This document shows, piece by piece, positions 49,120 through 61,468 of a stretch of DNA of 64,000 nucleotides. The notes under the pieces were generated by a model. It was not told the DNA's origin and made no database searches. It saw only the letters and a program-made list of their open reading frames with translations. Positions within the stretch are counted from its first letter, which is position 1. The number at the start of each line of letters is the position of its first letter. Origin of the DNA: Poa pratensis (taxonomy: Eukaryota > Streptophyta > Magnoliopsida > Poales > Poaceae); assembly GCA_947311845.1 (NCBI GenBank), contig CAMZMU010000055.1:17546877-17610876 (forward strand), read 5' to 3'. Position numbers and translations under genes: made by a program.

Positions 49120-49700
49120 AAAGGCGTCGATATGGAGGACGAACTATAGGTAGCTTTTTATTTCGAAGAATTTGAAGATCATATTTTAGAATTTTCAAAA
49201 ATCCGAAAAACATATTGGATGTTGATGATGTTGTATTCTGTTGCGCGTAAAATCTTAACTAGAAATATGTTGTATTTTGGTTTGTGTAAAAATGACAAAA
49301 TCTGAATTTGAAAGTATATCACTATATTCCTAAATATAAGATGTTTTAGGGGTTTCACGTGTTAACTTCATGCGGAATGAAATGAGTGAACAACTACACT
49401 AAAAGGTGTCTAGATACATGTAAATAAATGTGAACCTAAACAAAAGCTAAAACATCTTACATTTCGGAACGGAGGGAGTAGTAACAATGCAAAATTTCAA
49501 CTCTACAAATGATTTTTTTTGTTAGTTTTGTGTAACCCGGATATGAATTATTGTTGGTAGAATGCACTATTATTTACGTTCAGGATTTTTTTCAGATTTT
49601 TTTGAAACTTCAAAATATGGTTTTTGAATGTAAAAAATAAATAAAAAGTACATGTACCTCGGCCTATTTTGACCTTCCATCGCACCAACGACGTACTACA
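49120..49700. mobile_element. Foldback MITE carrying a Stowaway MITE
   Basis: It has the same landmarks as 42450-42890: GTGAGAAAAGGCGTCG on the left and CGGCCTATTTTGACCTTCC with CGCACCAACGACGTAC on the right. It is interrupted by a Stowaway element at 49317-49478. The unit B copy is at about 57269-57849. Confidence 0.55.
49317..49478. mobile_element. Stowaway (Tc1/mariner) MITE, 162 bp
   Basis: The right end reads CATTTCGGAACGGAGGGAG followed by TA. The left end keeps CCTAAATATAAGATGTTTTA but its outer bases have decayed. TA lies on both sides (49315-49316 and 49479-49480). The palindromic arms (AAGATGTTTTA and AAAACATCTTAC) fit the family. The unit B copy is at 57465-57626. Confidence 0.85.
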
Positions 49701-49729
49701 CACTCTGCTACTACAAACATGTACGGGCA

Positions 49730-51125
49730 TCACGATCGCTTTCGGTTCCAGTGACGCTACTAGTAAATGAACAAGAAAGATCGGGTTCGAACGGAAGATA
49801 GTCACAGTGAGGAACAACAGGGCCGGGAGTCATCCGCAAACCGCATCCTCTGAAGCTTCTGCGAGTGTAAGCTAACACAATCGTCATCACAATCGTCATC
49901 ACCCCGTGTGGCGTCCTTCGAGTGTAAGCTAACACACGACCATTCCACACAGGAATTTAAGCAAACAAACATCAGTTTCCCGCTAAAAATTCAACGCGAA
50001 AAATCAACGGCCAACGGCTAGATTCCTTCTAGAAGGCGTCGATCCAACGGCCAACGGCCAAAACGCGGGAGTCTGCGGGTTTGCTTGATCGGACGGCCAA
50101 CGTAGGGCTTATCCAACGGCCAAAAATACGAGCTAGGGTTAGCGGGGTTATGCGGGGTTTCGCCTCGGTCAACGGGGTTTCGTGAGGGTTGACCAAACTA
50201 GGGTTGAGCATAACTAATTCAAAAAAAATCAAAAAAATAAGAAACCTGCACACATGGTTTTGTAATGTTGTATAGTAACTAGAAAAAAAATATAAATATG
50301 GTTTATATGCATTTTCACGAAAAATCCTAAAATCAAGTGAGAGACCTCGAACACTTTCAAATGAGCATAATTAATTTAAAAAAAATCAAAAAAATGAAGA
50401 AACATGCACACATAGTATTCTTATGTCATATAGTAACGAGAAAAAAAATATAAAGATGGTGTACATACATTTGCACGAAAATGCCTTCACTCAAATGTGA
50501 AATGTTGTACAGAGTAGTATGTATTTCAAAGGGGAGTGTAGGTGGATTGAAAATGTTTTTGAAAATGAAAATTGTGAAAACCCCACCAAAGCTTCATTTT
50601 TGAGTGACTAAGATAGATCTGAGCTTATTTTTTCATTTTCATGTTTTGAACTTTATTTATTTATGATTTGCAATTAAACCATTATTATGCAAAAGAAAAT
50701 AATTAATATGAAGATTAATTCAATAAAATAGTGAGACTTCGGAATGACACTTTATAGGTAGAATAGATGTCTAGGAAATTTATTTGGCTCATTTAGACAA
50801 GGTGGAAAAAAAACTTACTTAGAAATGGGTCTGTTTACCCTATCTTTGGGGCTCATTTGAAACACATTTTTCAGGAGTTAGCAAAAGGCCTCGGATTGAT
50901 GACCATTTAGATCAAACAAAGTGCATAATAGTTTGAAATCATTGCAACATCCAAGCTTAGCATAACACAAGTGGCATAAAAGTTTGAATTTTGGTTCAAA
51001 TTTGAATTGAAATGACCAAGTGGCAAATTATTACAACAACGCCATTCATAGTTATTACAACAAATACAACAAATCAAGTTTATTACAACAAATACAACAA
51101 ATCAAGTTTAGTATAACAAATCAAG
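49730..51125. other. Probable MULE 3' non-coding region with repeated motifs
   Basis: This lies downstream of the MULE transposase. The string CAACGGCC and close variants occur about six times between 50004 and 50121. An imperfect direct repeat of about 150 bp (GAGCATAACTAATTC..ATATAAATATGG at 50206 and GAGCATAATTAATTT..ATATAAAGATGG at 50363) follows. Near 51050-51135 there is a short repeat of ACAACAAATCAAGTTTA. The terminal inverted repeat was not identified. Confidence 0.4.
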
Positions 51126-51142
51126 TTTAGTACAACATCATT

Positions 51143-52356
51143 CTATTTATTTTGCCTCTTCTTACCACGGGCACCACTCGGTTTCTTCTCCTTCTCAACT
51201 TGTACAGCAAGCAACTTGTTGATACTCTTTCTTTTCTTACCAAAACCAATAGGCCTACCCACAGCACGGCCAAGAGGTTCATTTTGGACAACATCAGCAA
51301 CATTTGGTTCAGTTTGCACCACAGCAAGGTCCAGGACAGGTTCAGCTTGCACAGCCAGGTCCAGGACAGGTTCAGCTTGCACAGCAAGGTCCAGGACAGG
51401 TTCAGTTTGCTCCCGTGCATCCAGAACAGGTTCAGTTTGTGAACTGAAACTTCTCTTCTTTCTACTGCCACTGAGTCTTGCTTTTTTCTGTGGCCAGCAT
51501 TGTTCAACAACAAGAGGTGGGCCTTTTTCTGCACGCTTCCTTCTGAAAAATAAATTATATCGCTTGGTTAGACTGAAAAAAGCAGCAAAATCAAAAACAA
51601 CACACAAACAACAAAATTAACATACTTTGGTCTTTCCGGAGTGTAACGGCATTGTGTGGAACCAACTCTATGCCCAAGTTCCTCACACAACTTGCATCTG
51701 TTTTTGTTACCTTTTTGAGGCCTTTTTGGCTTTTCATCTTGATCTTTTTTCTTTTTCTTACTACTCCAACCTTTCTCAAACCAAGCTTTGAATCTGCTCT
51801 GTTTGGGCCTCCCAGCCTTCCTTTTAGTGAGGGGTGGACACATAGAAAATTCAAATTCCACCTCAGGCCACTGCGATTGGTCTGTCAGTGCTGGAATTGG
51901 AGTTGCATATGCAGCCTTGAATCTTTGTACCGAGTAATAATCATGCAAATATGGGTGCATATTTAACTTGGGTTTAGATGCCAAAAAAATTATGGCATGC
52001 TCACATGGTTTCCCAGTGTATTGCCACTCTAGGCAGGTGCATTCATGCAAATCAGTGTCAACAACATGCCTCTTGCCAGTCTTTGTATCTCTAACTTCAG
52101 CACCCCACAATGAAGATTTCTCAACAGATAGATGTGAAAGCTTTCTGCTCCTGTTGACCACTTGTTGTACCACTGCCGGAAGCTTATCCCCTTCCAAAAT
52201 CGATCCAATTTTTCTTCTCAATTCCCACATGCGCATGATCATGATCCTGATTTGGTCCACCATGTCATGCACAGGCAAGTCTTTCAACTCCTTCACCCTG
52301 TTGTTGAAACTTTCTGCCAAGTTGTTGTTGATATGATCGCACTTGATTGCAGTATT
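51143..52356 (-). pseudogene. MULE (MuDR) transposase, 3' part, truncated at the unit A/B junction
   Basis: This is the C-terminal part of a Mutator-like transposase. The first exon fragment (52356-51626) starts at the junction with KCDHINNNLAESFNNRV, then has a SWIM zinc finger CTCLEWQYTGKPCEHA, a basic stretch KKKKKDQDEKPKRPQKG and a CCHC knuckle CKLCEELGHRVGSTQC. A GTATGT-TTTTCAG intron (51625-51543) leads to a last exon (51542-51143) with four to five decapeptide repeats of the TEPVLDLAVQ type and a basic tail GARGKKRQNK. The DDE catalytic domain lies upstream and is absent, so the protein cannot act as a transposase. The frames seen on the plus strand are shadows. Confidence 0.85.
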
Positions 52357-52548
52357 AACTCAAAAATCGTTGTATTGTGGGCTGGACAAAAATGACAAAT
52401 AGGTGGATCTAGGTGTGAAATTTTGCCCAATTTGTCTTTTTTGTGTACTCCAAAACACTAGGAATTTTGAGTTGAAACTTTGCACGCTTCTAAATCTTGA
52501 CACTATCTACATCTAGGATTTTTTTACACGATTCTATGAAACTCATAA

Positions 52549-52851
52549 GGCTTGTTTACTTCTAATGTATTTGGAGTGTATTCTAAGAGAACTGAGGGGA
52601 TTATCCCGGATCTCAAAAAATGCCCAATAGTCCGTTTACTAATCCGGTTTTGGAAGGGATAATCACTAAATATCCCCTACGAACCACCTCATTTTTGCCT
52701 AAATTGAAAACTCTAGCCTATGCTAGTATATTGTGGGTGAAGAGTATTTATGAGGATTTTTTTGGGATTGGGTGAAAGCAAGAATTTCACCAAATCCACT
52801 CTCATCCCCAATCCTCTTGGGGATGAAAATACACCCCTAGTAAATAAGGCC
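52549..52851. mobile_element. Tourist-like MITE, unit B copy
   Basis: This is the counterpart of 44407-44708, with one C lost in the left end (GGCTTG for GGCCTTG). Confidence 0.7.
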
Positions 52852-53319
52852 TAAGTGCAGATTTCGATTTTTTTTTAAAATGAGCTATATGTAGCTCGAG
52901 CTCTATTTGAACTTTTCGTTTCGAGGGTGGATATTCCTGCTATGAATGAAATGAATATTTTTTTATGAATGCAAGGAGTATTTTTTTACTAGCATATTTG
53001 AAACAGGGCATGCTAGTATATTGTGGGTGAAGAGTATTTATGAGGATTTTTTGGGGATTGGGTGAAAGCAAGAATTTCACCAAATCCACTCCCATCCCCA
53101 ATCCTCTTGGGGATGAAAATACACCCCTAATAAATAAGGCCTAAGTGCAGATTTTGATTTTTTAAAATGAGCTATATGTAGCTCGAGCTCTATTTGAACT
53201 TTTCGTTTCGAGGGTGGATATTCCTGCTATGAATGAAATGTGTATTTTTTATGGAATGCAAGGAGTATTTTTTTTACTAGCATATTTGAAATAGGATATC
53301 AGAAGAATATTTAAGAAGT

Positions 53320-54996
53320 CTAGCTAATTGCCCGTGCTATGCTACGGGATATACATCAGTATAGAAGAGAATAATGTCATTGTACAAAATGGAGCATGTC
53401 TGATTTTAATCGGATAGCTTGAAGCAGTGTAATTACTGATGAATAATGTGCGGCCTTTTATTAATATCTTTACATCGGTACAAACAGTTTGCCGGATCAG
53501 TTCTAGGATTACATCATGAAAGAAAACCAAGCCTAAGGTGAAGAATGATATCTCTTGGAGTTTTTAGCATTTAATTTGAACTTGATTGAAACTTTCGTGG
53601 CATATTCTTCCAAACCAGTAGAAAGGTGAAGAGATTTAAGTTTCCAGATCATGTTCCATTATAAATACCCATGTCTCTAGTTTTGTTCTTAGCTTCCAGC
53701 AGAACCATTGGAGAGGCCGAGCCGTTATCTCTGTTCAAATCCGGCGTGCCCTCCTGCCATGCGTCTCCTCAGGCACCTCTCTGCATTTTCCCCGGACAAT
53801 TTGTGGCGTCTTTGCGTTTCTCCAATAGATGTCCTGCAGGAAACAATCGTTCATCCCAGATTCAATAATCATGGAAACTTGTGACAGATTATTTTTTTAT
53901 GGTAAATGATGACAGTATTTTGTTCTCACAAATACAAGTGATTTACCTAGCTATGTGATTCTAGTATTCTGAAAATCATACTACGGGTATTAAATGTCCA
54001 ATATGAACCTTCTTGCATCACAATAATCGATAACGCTAGGGAATTGGATTTGGGAGTTGAGAATCTCTCATCAGAGACAGTCTAACACCTAGGAGGAGGG
54101 AACCAAAAGACGTAGTCGTTTAGCCTCCGTGTCGTCCAGCCTCAGTGTCTCCAAGACACCGTCTTGAACTTCCCTTCGACGATCATCGTGTCGGCGCCTA
54201 TTTTCTCCATACTGCATGCGCATAAAATAGTCGATAAAATGAATAAACGTTATAATTTCTGTAAGCTCAGGATAATGAAAGCAGAGACAATATGGTTACA
54301 AGCCAGAGAGGGAAATTAAACAGTTAAGTAAGATCCAAATCGCACACAATCCAGGAAAATTCAAATTCGCTACCATGCAGTCTGCATACGTCTACAATGA
54401 AGCAAGTATACATTAAATTGTTTAATTTCGAGTCCGTGGTGCTAATGGGTTGCAAGTCTGTATCGGCTGAAATGAGTATTGTGTTGTAGATAAAGCGTGT
54501 TATCTCGTGAGAAACAACGCAACCAATATGCTAAAACTCCACTTATAGACTAATAAATCTGCCCACGCTACATACCTTGGAGACTATTTGGTGATGAATT
54601 TCCCCAGACAACTTGGTCGTGAGGAAGACGGTGCCAGAATGCCCCAACTCTGGAGCTGAGATTTTTTGTCCGTGGGATAGGGTTTTCGGGGAGGGGGTAC
54701 GATGGGTGGCCAGGATGGTTACTAAAGGCATAAAGATTATTCGGATGGCAGGTATTTAAGTTTGGAATGTGTTATTCGTGATCTATAAATTAATTGTACC
54801 TTCTAGTACGTGCTAGATTAAATAAATCTGAGATTTAATGCTATCATTTGATTACCGTAGCGAGATTTGATTTGGCATTGATGTGGTGGGGAAAAACCCG
54901 GAGCGGGAAAAAACCATGTTGACGAGAGGGTGGGAGGCTTGACGAAGGAACCAATCGTTCCTTTTAGATAAAAAAAATAAAGTAGAGAAGTAGAGA
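53320..54996 (-). mobile_element. Non-autonomous Helitron, unit B
   Basis: This is the copy of 45176-46847. An extra base near 53738 shifts the possible captured exon relative to unit A. The flank after CTAG reads A instead of T on the minus strand, a point change after duplication. Confidence 0.62.
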
Positions 54997-55214
54997 TATA
55001 GATTAATTGTACCTTCTATTACGTGCTAGATTAACTGGTTATACAAGGAAATAAATCCGAGATTTAATGCTATCGTTTGATTACCGTAGCGAGATTTGAT
55101 TTGGCATTGATGTGGTGGGGAAAAAACCGGAGCGGGAAAAAACCATGTTGACGAAAGGGTGGGAAGCTTGACGAAGGAACGTATGGGGTGAATGAGCCGG
55201 CCTTATATAGGGGA

Positions 55215-56065
55215 TTTTTTTTTAATTTTTCCACATATATTAAACCAAAACCAGCAAAGAGTACACGATTACATCGATTATAAAAACAAAACTAAAAGAG
55301 ACTAGCAAATCTATGAGATCTTCAAGCCTTTTCTTCATCCATGACACAATCTTGTACTTTTCTGAAGGCAACCGTGGAACAACGCCGAAACCAACAAACC
55401 ACAGACCTGTGAATACCACCGAAGGCTCTCCCTTTTTAATTTTGAGCCGCAGTGCCAAGACTTTGTGCACGCACGAAGCCATTAAATTAATCAAGCAACA
55501 TCGGCAAGAGCACCACCACTGATATTCCAGGGACAAATAACCGAACCACTTTGTCAACGTCGTTGGGAGCCGAGAGAACGAATCACCAATGCCGAAGACG
55601 TAGCAGCCGGGATAGATATTGCGAGGACAAATCTCCTCGCGACAACCATGAGAAACAATCCAAAATTGATCTGGCGAAGCAAGATCTGAAGAACCATACC
55701 TAGACAGATTTAATTTTCCAAAGCCACCATTGACGTCGGGAAGGGTATCTCGCCGTCGAACGAAGCGTGGAAGATCACTTATTACAGACGAGACCATCTC
55801 CATTAACGAAGAAGATGACGACCAAAACGAAACTCTAACATTAAGGACCTTCAAAAAGCGTCGTGCGCAGGTCCGAGGTCCCCACCTCTCCTATTGCCAG
55901 AACGGCATCTAGAGGAGGCGAGGACCCGTCGAATCTTTTGAAGGCGACGACGATGGAACTGCAGATGTCACCGGCGGCGGCGGCTAGGGTTGAAACCCTA
56001 GGCAGCCGCCACGATCGCCTCGCTCTCCGCTCTATTCGTACGTACCGTTTGTTTTCTGTTCGCCA
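55215..56065 (-). mobile_element. LINE-type retroposon, unit B
   Basis: This is the copy of 47066-47917 with the same target duplication (55202-55213 and 56066-56077). One G is lost near 56046 (GTACCGTTTG for GTACCGGTTTG). Confidence 0.8.
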
Positions 56066-56218
56066 CTTATATAGGGGGTATTTAATTGGACAATGGCATG
56101 CAGAAGCTGTGTCGGACGTAGGAACTGGGAGTGGAGAGCATTTACGGCTGGACGCGTACGTACAGGTACAAGTTGTACAGTACAACGCTATGAAAATTAA
56201 TCGAAAATTCGAAGAAGG

Positions 56219-56288
56219 GGATTTGAACCCACGCCCTTTCGGAACAGACCCTCGATCTGCCGCCTTAGACCAACTCGGCCATCTCAAC
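56219..56288 (-). pseudogene. Truncated tRNA-Leu-like sequence, unit B
   Basis: This is identical in structure to the unit A copy at 48071-48140, with the same loss of the 3' acceptor strand. The loss therefore predates the tandem amplification. Confidence 0.85.
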
Positions 56289-57464
56289 ATTTATTAACAG
56301 CAATATATCGTGTCTTATAAAAGTTAAATTATGACTATTACGATCCGGACGTGAGAAAGACTGGTAACGTGCTGAGGGATATTCGCTAACACGAAGTTGA
56401 TCGTCCGATGCATCCTCCAAGGCTCCAATAGTCCATTGACGCACATCGCTGTTTATATATACTACTACTCAGTTTTTGTACATTGTGAGCCTTCAGTATA
56501 TGGGTACGAACAACTCCAACAATTTGCACCAAATGTTTCTCAACTTTATTTTTCCTAGTTGGTGTCAAAAAGAGTTGCCTTTTATTTCAAACGTTCACCA
56601 AATATGGGGAACATTTTGGTGCCTTCACCAACCATTCGTTGTCTATGATACCCACCCGGAATCTCTCTCATGTGAATCCCAGTCTTAACCCTCTCTAATG
56701 TGGATAGCACCTACGTCACCTGCCAAAAATTGGGTGAAGCCTCTCCGCCCCGCCCTAATTCCCGCCACCGCCCCCCTCATTGCCGTCTTCTCCGGCCGGA
56801 TCACGACCCAATTCAGCTGGAAATTATCGAGGTACAGCTTCACATCGTCGATACGTGCGCGCACCTCCATCCCTGCCAGTCCACGTTGCCGCCCCGCAGT
56901 CACCGTGGAGCACCTCCACTGCTCAACACCAGTTGCAAGATATAAAAACTTAAAGGCGCTGCATGTTGGGAGCTTGTTTATTTTCAACTTATCAAAGTCC
57001 GGTCTGGCAGTGGCGAGCATATGCCGCGCAACAGTCAACTGACGGCGGTGATGACACCGGCAACCATGATGCGACGACAATCGTCGAGAACAAGGGAAAA
57101 TCCCATGAGAGAACATGAGAAGGGGCAAAGATGGTCGGGCCGAGTGGCAGCTCCCTAATGGACTTAATCTAAACACAGTTATGTGGCCTATGTATGATGG
57201 AAATGACCAATAATTATTGGACAACCCATACGCTATTTTTTTTCCATTCGTACCGGTCCCAGTGAGAAAAGGCGTCGATATGGAGGACGAACTATAGGTA
57301 GCTTTTTATTTCGAAGAATTTGAAGATCATATTTTAGAATTTTCAAAAATCCGAAAAACATATTGGATGTTGATGATGTTGTATTCTGTTGCGCGTAAAA
57401 TCTTAACTAGAAATATGTTGTATTTTGGTTTGTGTAAAAATGACAAAATCTGAATTTGAAAGTA

Positions 57465-57626
57465 TATCACTATATTCCTAAATATAAGATGTTTTAGGGG
57501 TTTCACGTGTTAACTTCATGCGGAATGAAATGAGTGAACAACTACACTAAAAGGTGTCTAGATACATGTAAATAAATGTGAACCTAAACAAAAGCTAAAA
57601 CATCTTACATTTCGGAACGGAGGGAG
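57465..57626. mobile_element. Stowaway MITE, unit B copy
   Basis: This matches 49317-49478, with the same decayed left terminus and TA flanks. Confidence 0.85.
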
Positions 57627-59291
57627 TAGTAACAATGCAAAATTTCAACTCTACAAATGATTTTTTTTGTTAGTTTTGTGTAACCCGGAATATGAATTAT
57701 TGTTGGTAGAATGCACTATTATTTACGTTCAGGATTTTTTTCAGATTTTTTTGAAACTTCAAAATATGGTTTTTGAATGTAAAAAATAAATAAAAAGTAC
57801 ATGTACCTCGGCCTATTTTGACCTTCCATCGCACCAACGACGTACTACACACTCTGCTACTACAAACATGTACGGGCATCACGATCGCTTTCGGTTCCAG
57901 TGACGCTACTAGTAAATGAACAAGAAAGATCGGGTTCGAACGGAAGATAGTCACAGTGAGGAACAACAGGGCCGGGAGTCATCCGCAAACCGCATCCTCT
58001 GAAGCTTCTGCGAGTGTAAGCTAACACAATCGTCATCACAATCGTCATCACCCCGTGTGGCGTCCTTCGAGTGTAAGCTAACACACGACCATTCCACACA
58101 GGAATTTAAGCAAACAAACATCAGTTTCCCGCTAAAAATTCAACGCGAAAAATCAACGGCCAACGGCTAGATTCCTTCTAGAAGGCGTCGATCCAACGGC
58201 CAACGGCCAAAACGCGGGAGTCTGCGGGTTTGCTTGATCGGACGGCCAACGTAGGGCTTATCCAACGGCCAAAAATACGAGCTAGGGTTAGCGGGGTTAT
58301 GCGGGGTTTCGCCTCGGTCAACGGGGTTTCGTGAGGGTTGACCAAACTAGGGTTGAGCATAACTAATTCAAAAAAAATCAAAAAAATAAGAAACCTGCAC
58401 ACATGGTTTTGTAATGTTGTATAGTAACTAGAAAAAAAATATAAATATGGTTTATATGCATTTTCACGAAAAATCCTAAAATCAAGTGAGAGACCTCGAA
58501 CACTTTCAAATGAGCATAATTAATTTAAAAAAAATCAAAAAAATGAAGAAACATGCACACATAGTCTTCTTATGTCATATAGTAACGAGAAAAAAAATAT
58601 AAAGATGGTGTACATACATTTGCACGAAAATGCCTTCACTCAAATGTGAAATGTTGTACAGAGTAGTATGGATTTCAAAGGGGAGTGTAGGTGGATTGAA
58701 AATGTTTTTGAAAATGAAAATTGTGAAAACCCCACCAAAGCTTCATTTTTGAGTGACTAAGATAGATCTGAGCTTATTTTTTCATTTTCATGTTTTGAAC
58801 TTTATTTATTTATGATTTGCAATTAAACCATTATTATGCAAAAGAAAATAATTAATATGAAGATTAATTCAATAAAATAGTGAGACTTCGGAATGACACT
58901 TTATAGGTAGAATAGATGTCTAGGAAATTTATTTGGCTCATTTAGACAAGGTGGAAAAAAAACTTACTTAGAAATGGGTCTGTTTACCCTATCTTTGGGG
59001 CTCATTTGAAACACATTTTTCAGGAGTTAGCAAAAGGCCTCGGATTGATGACCATTTAGATCAAACAAAGTGCATAATAGTTTGAAATCATTGCAACATC
59101 CAAGCTTAGCATAACACAAGTGGCATAAAAGTTTGAATTTTGGTTCAAATTTGAATTGAAATGACCAAGTGGCAAATTATTACAACAACGCCATTCATAG
59201 TTATTACAACAAATACAACAAATCAAGTTTATTACAACAAATACAACAAATCAAGTTTAGTATAACAAATCAAGTTTAGTACAACATCATT

Positions 59292-60505
59292 CTATTTATT
59301 TTGCCTCTTCTTACCACGGGCACCACTCGGTTTCTTCTCCTTCTCAACTTGTACAGCAAGCAACTTGTTGATACTCTTTCTTTTCTTACCAAAACCACTA
59401 GGCCTACCCACAGCACGGCCAAGAGGTTCATTTTGGACAACATCAGCAACATTTGGTTCAGTTTGCACCACAGCAAGGTCCAGGACAGGTTCAGCTTGCA
59501 CAGCCAGGTCCAGGACAGGTTCAGCTTGCACAGCAAGGTCCAGGACAGGTTCAGTTTGCTCCCGTGCATCCAGAACAGGTTCAGTTTGTGAACTGAAACT
59601 TCTCTTCTTTCTACTGCCACTGAGTCTTGCTTTTTTCTGTGGCCAGCATTGTTCAACAACAAGAGGTGGGCCTTTTTCTGCACGCTTCCTTCTGAAAAAT
59701 AAATTATATCGCTTGGTTAGACTGAAAAAAGCAGCAAAATCAAAAACAACACACAAACAACAAAATTAACATACTTTGGTCTTTCCGGAGTGTAACGGCA
59801 TTGTGTGGAACCAACTCTATGCCCAAGTTCCTCACACAACTTGCATCTGTTTTTGTTACCTTTTTGAGGCCTTTTTGGCTTTTCATCTTGATCTTTTTTC
59901 TTTTTCTTACTACTCCAACCTTTCTCAAACCAAGCTTTGAATCTGCTCTGTTTGGGCCTCCCAGCCTTCCTTTTAGTGAGGGGTGGACACATAGAAAATT
60001 CAAATTCCACCTCATGCCACTGCGATTGGTCTGTCAGTGCTGGAATTGGAGTTGCATATGCAGCCTTGAATCTTTGTACCGAGTAATAATCATGCAAATA
60101 TGGGTGCATATTTAACTTGGGTTTAGATGCCAAAAAAATTATGGCATGCTCACATGGTTTCCCAGTGTATTGCCACTCTAGGCAGGTGCATTCATGCAAA
60201 TCAGTGTCAACAACATGCCTCTTGCCAGTCTTTGTATCTCTAACTTCAGCACCCCACAATGAAGATTTCTCAACAGATAGATGTGAAAGCTTTCTGCTCC
60301 TGTTGACCACTTGTTGTACCACTGCCGGAAGCTTATCCCCTTCCAAAATCGATCCAATTTTTCTTCTCAATTCCCACATGCGCATGATCATGATCCTGAT
60401 TTGGTCCACCATGTCATGCACAGGCAAGTCTTTCAACTCCTTCACCCTGTTGTTGAAACTTTCTGCCAAGTTGTTGTTGATATGATCGCACTTGATTGCA
60501 GTATT
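59292..60505 (-). pseudogene. MULE transposase 3' part, truncated at the unit B/C junction
   Basis: This is the second copy of the fragment at 51143-52356, with only a few substitutions (for example QSQWHEVEF for QSQWPEVEF, GRPSGFG for GRPIGFG). It is cut at exactly the same base, after TGCAGTATT, confirming the shared junction. Confidence 0.85.
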
Positions 60506-60697
60506 AACTCAAAAATCGTTGTATTGTGGGCTGGACAAAAATGACAAATAGGTGGATCTAGGTGTGAAATTTTGCCCAATTTGTCTTTTTTGTGTACTCC
60601 AAAACACTAGGAATTTTGAGTTGAAACTTTGCACGCTTCTAAATCTTGACACTATCTACATCTAGGATTTTTTTACACGATTCTATGAAACTCATAA

Positions 60698-61000
60698 GGC
60701 TTGTTTACTTCTAATGTATTTGGAGTGTATTCTAAGAGAACTGAGGGGATTATCCCGGATCTCAAAAAATGCCCAATAGTCCGTTTACTAATCCGGTTTT
60801 GGAAGGGATAATCACTAAATATCCCCTACGAACCACCTCATTTTTGCCTAAATTGAAAACTCTAGCCTATGCTAGTATATTGTGGGTGAAGAGTATTTAT
60901 GAGGATTTTTTTGGGATTGGGTGAAAGCAAGAATTTCACCAAATCCACTCTCATCCCCAATCCTCTTGGGGATGAAAATACACCCCTAGTAAATAAGGCC
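60698..61000. mobile_element. Tourist-like MITE, unit C copy
   Basis: This is the counterpart of the unit B copy and shares its one-base loss at the left end. Confidence 0.7.
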
Positions 61001-61468
61001 TAAGTGCAGATTTCGATTTTTTTTTAAAATGAGCTATATGTAGCTCGAGCTCTGTTTGAACTTTTCGTTTCGAGGGTGGATATTCCTGCTATGAATGAAA
61101 TGAATATTTTTTTATGAATGCAAGGAGTATTTTTTTACTAGCATATTTGAAACAGGGCATGCTAGTATATTGTGGGTGAAGAGTATTTATGAGGATTTTT
61201 TGGGGATTGGGTGAAAGCAAGAATTTCACCAAATCCACTCCCATCCCCAATCCTCTTGGGGATGAAAATACACCCCTAATAAATAAGGCCTAAGTGCAGA
61301 TTTTGATTTTTTAAAATGAGCTATATGTAGCTCGAGCTCTATTTGAACTTTTCGTTTCGAGGGTGGATATTCCTGCTATGAATGAAATGTGTATTTTTTA
61401 TGGAATGCAAGGAGTATTTTTTTTACTAGCATATTTGAAATAGGATATCAGAAGAATATTTAAGAAGT

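Larger units (their letters stand above)
44215..52356. repeat. 8.15-kb tandem unit A (8142 bp)
   Basis: This is the first full copy of a head-to-tail array. Its start AACTCAAAAATCGTTGTATT recurs at 52357 and 60506. It differs from units B and C by scattered single-base changes and small indels (for example one base in the capture-like exon near 45593 and a different Tourist end), while B and C are closer to each other. Contents in order: Tourist MITE and 289-bp doublet, Helitron, direct repeat, LINE-type retroposon, truncated tRNA-like sequence, unknown stretch, foldback and Stowaway MITEs, MULE 3' part. Confidence 0.93.
52357..60505. repeat. 8.15-kb tandem unit B (8149 bp)
   Basis: This is the second full copy, nearly identical to unit A. 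It starts in the middle of the foldback MITE, abutting the truncated MULE transposase of unit A (...TGCAGTATT|AACTCAAAAATCG). Confidence 0.93.

Noticed and set aside
51152..52395. Plus-strand frames up to 134 residues in the MULE region (and copies near 59300-60544)
   Set aside because: They overlap the minus-strand MULE exons and their 30-bp repeat; they have no protein features of their own.
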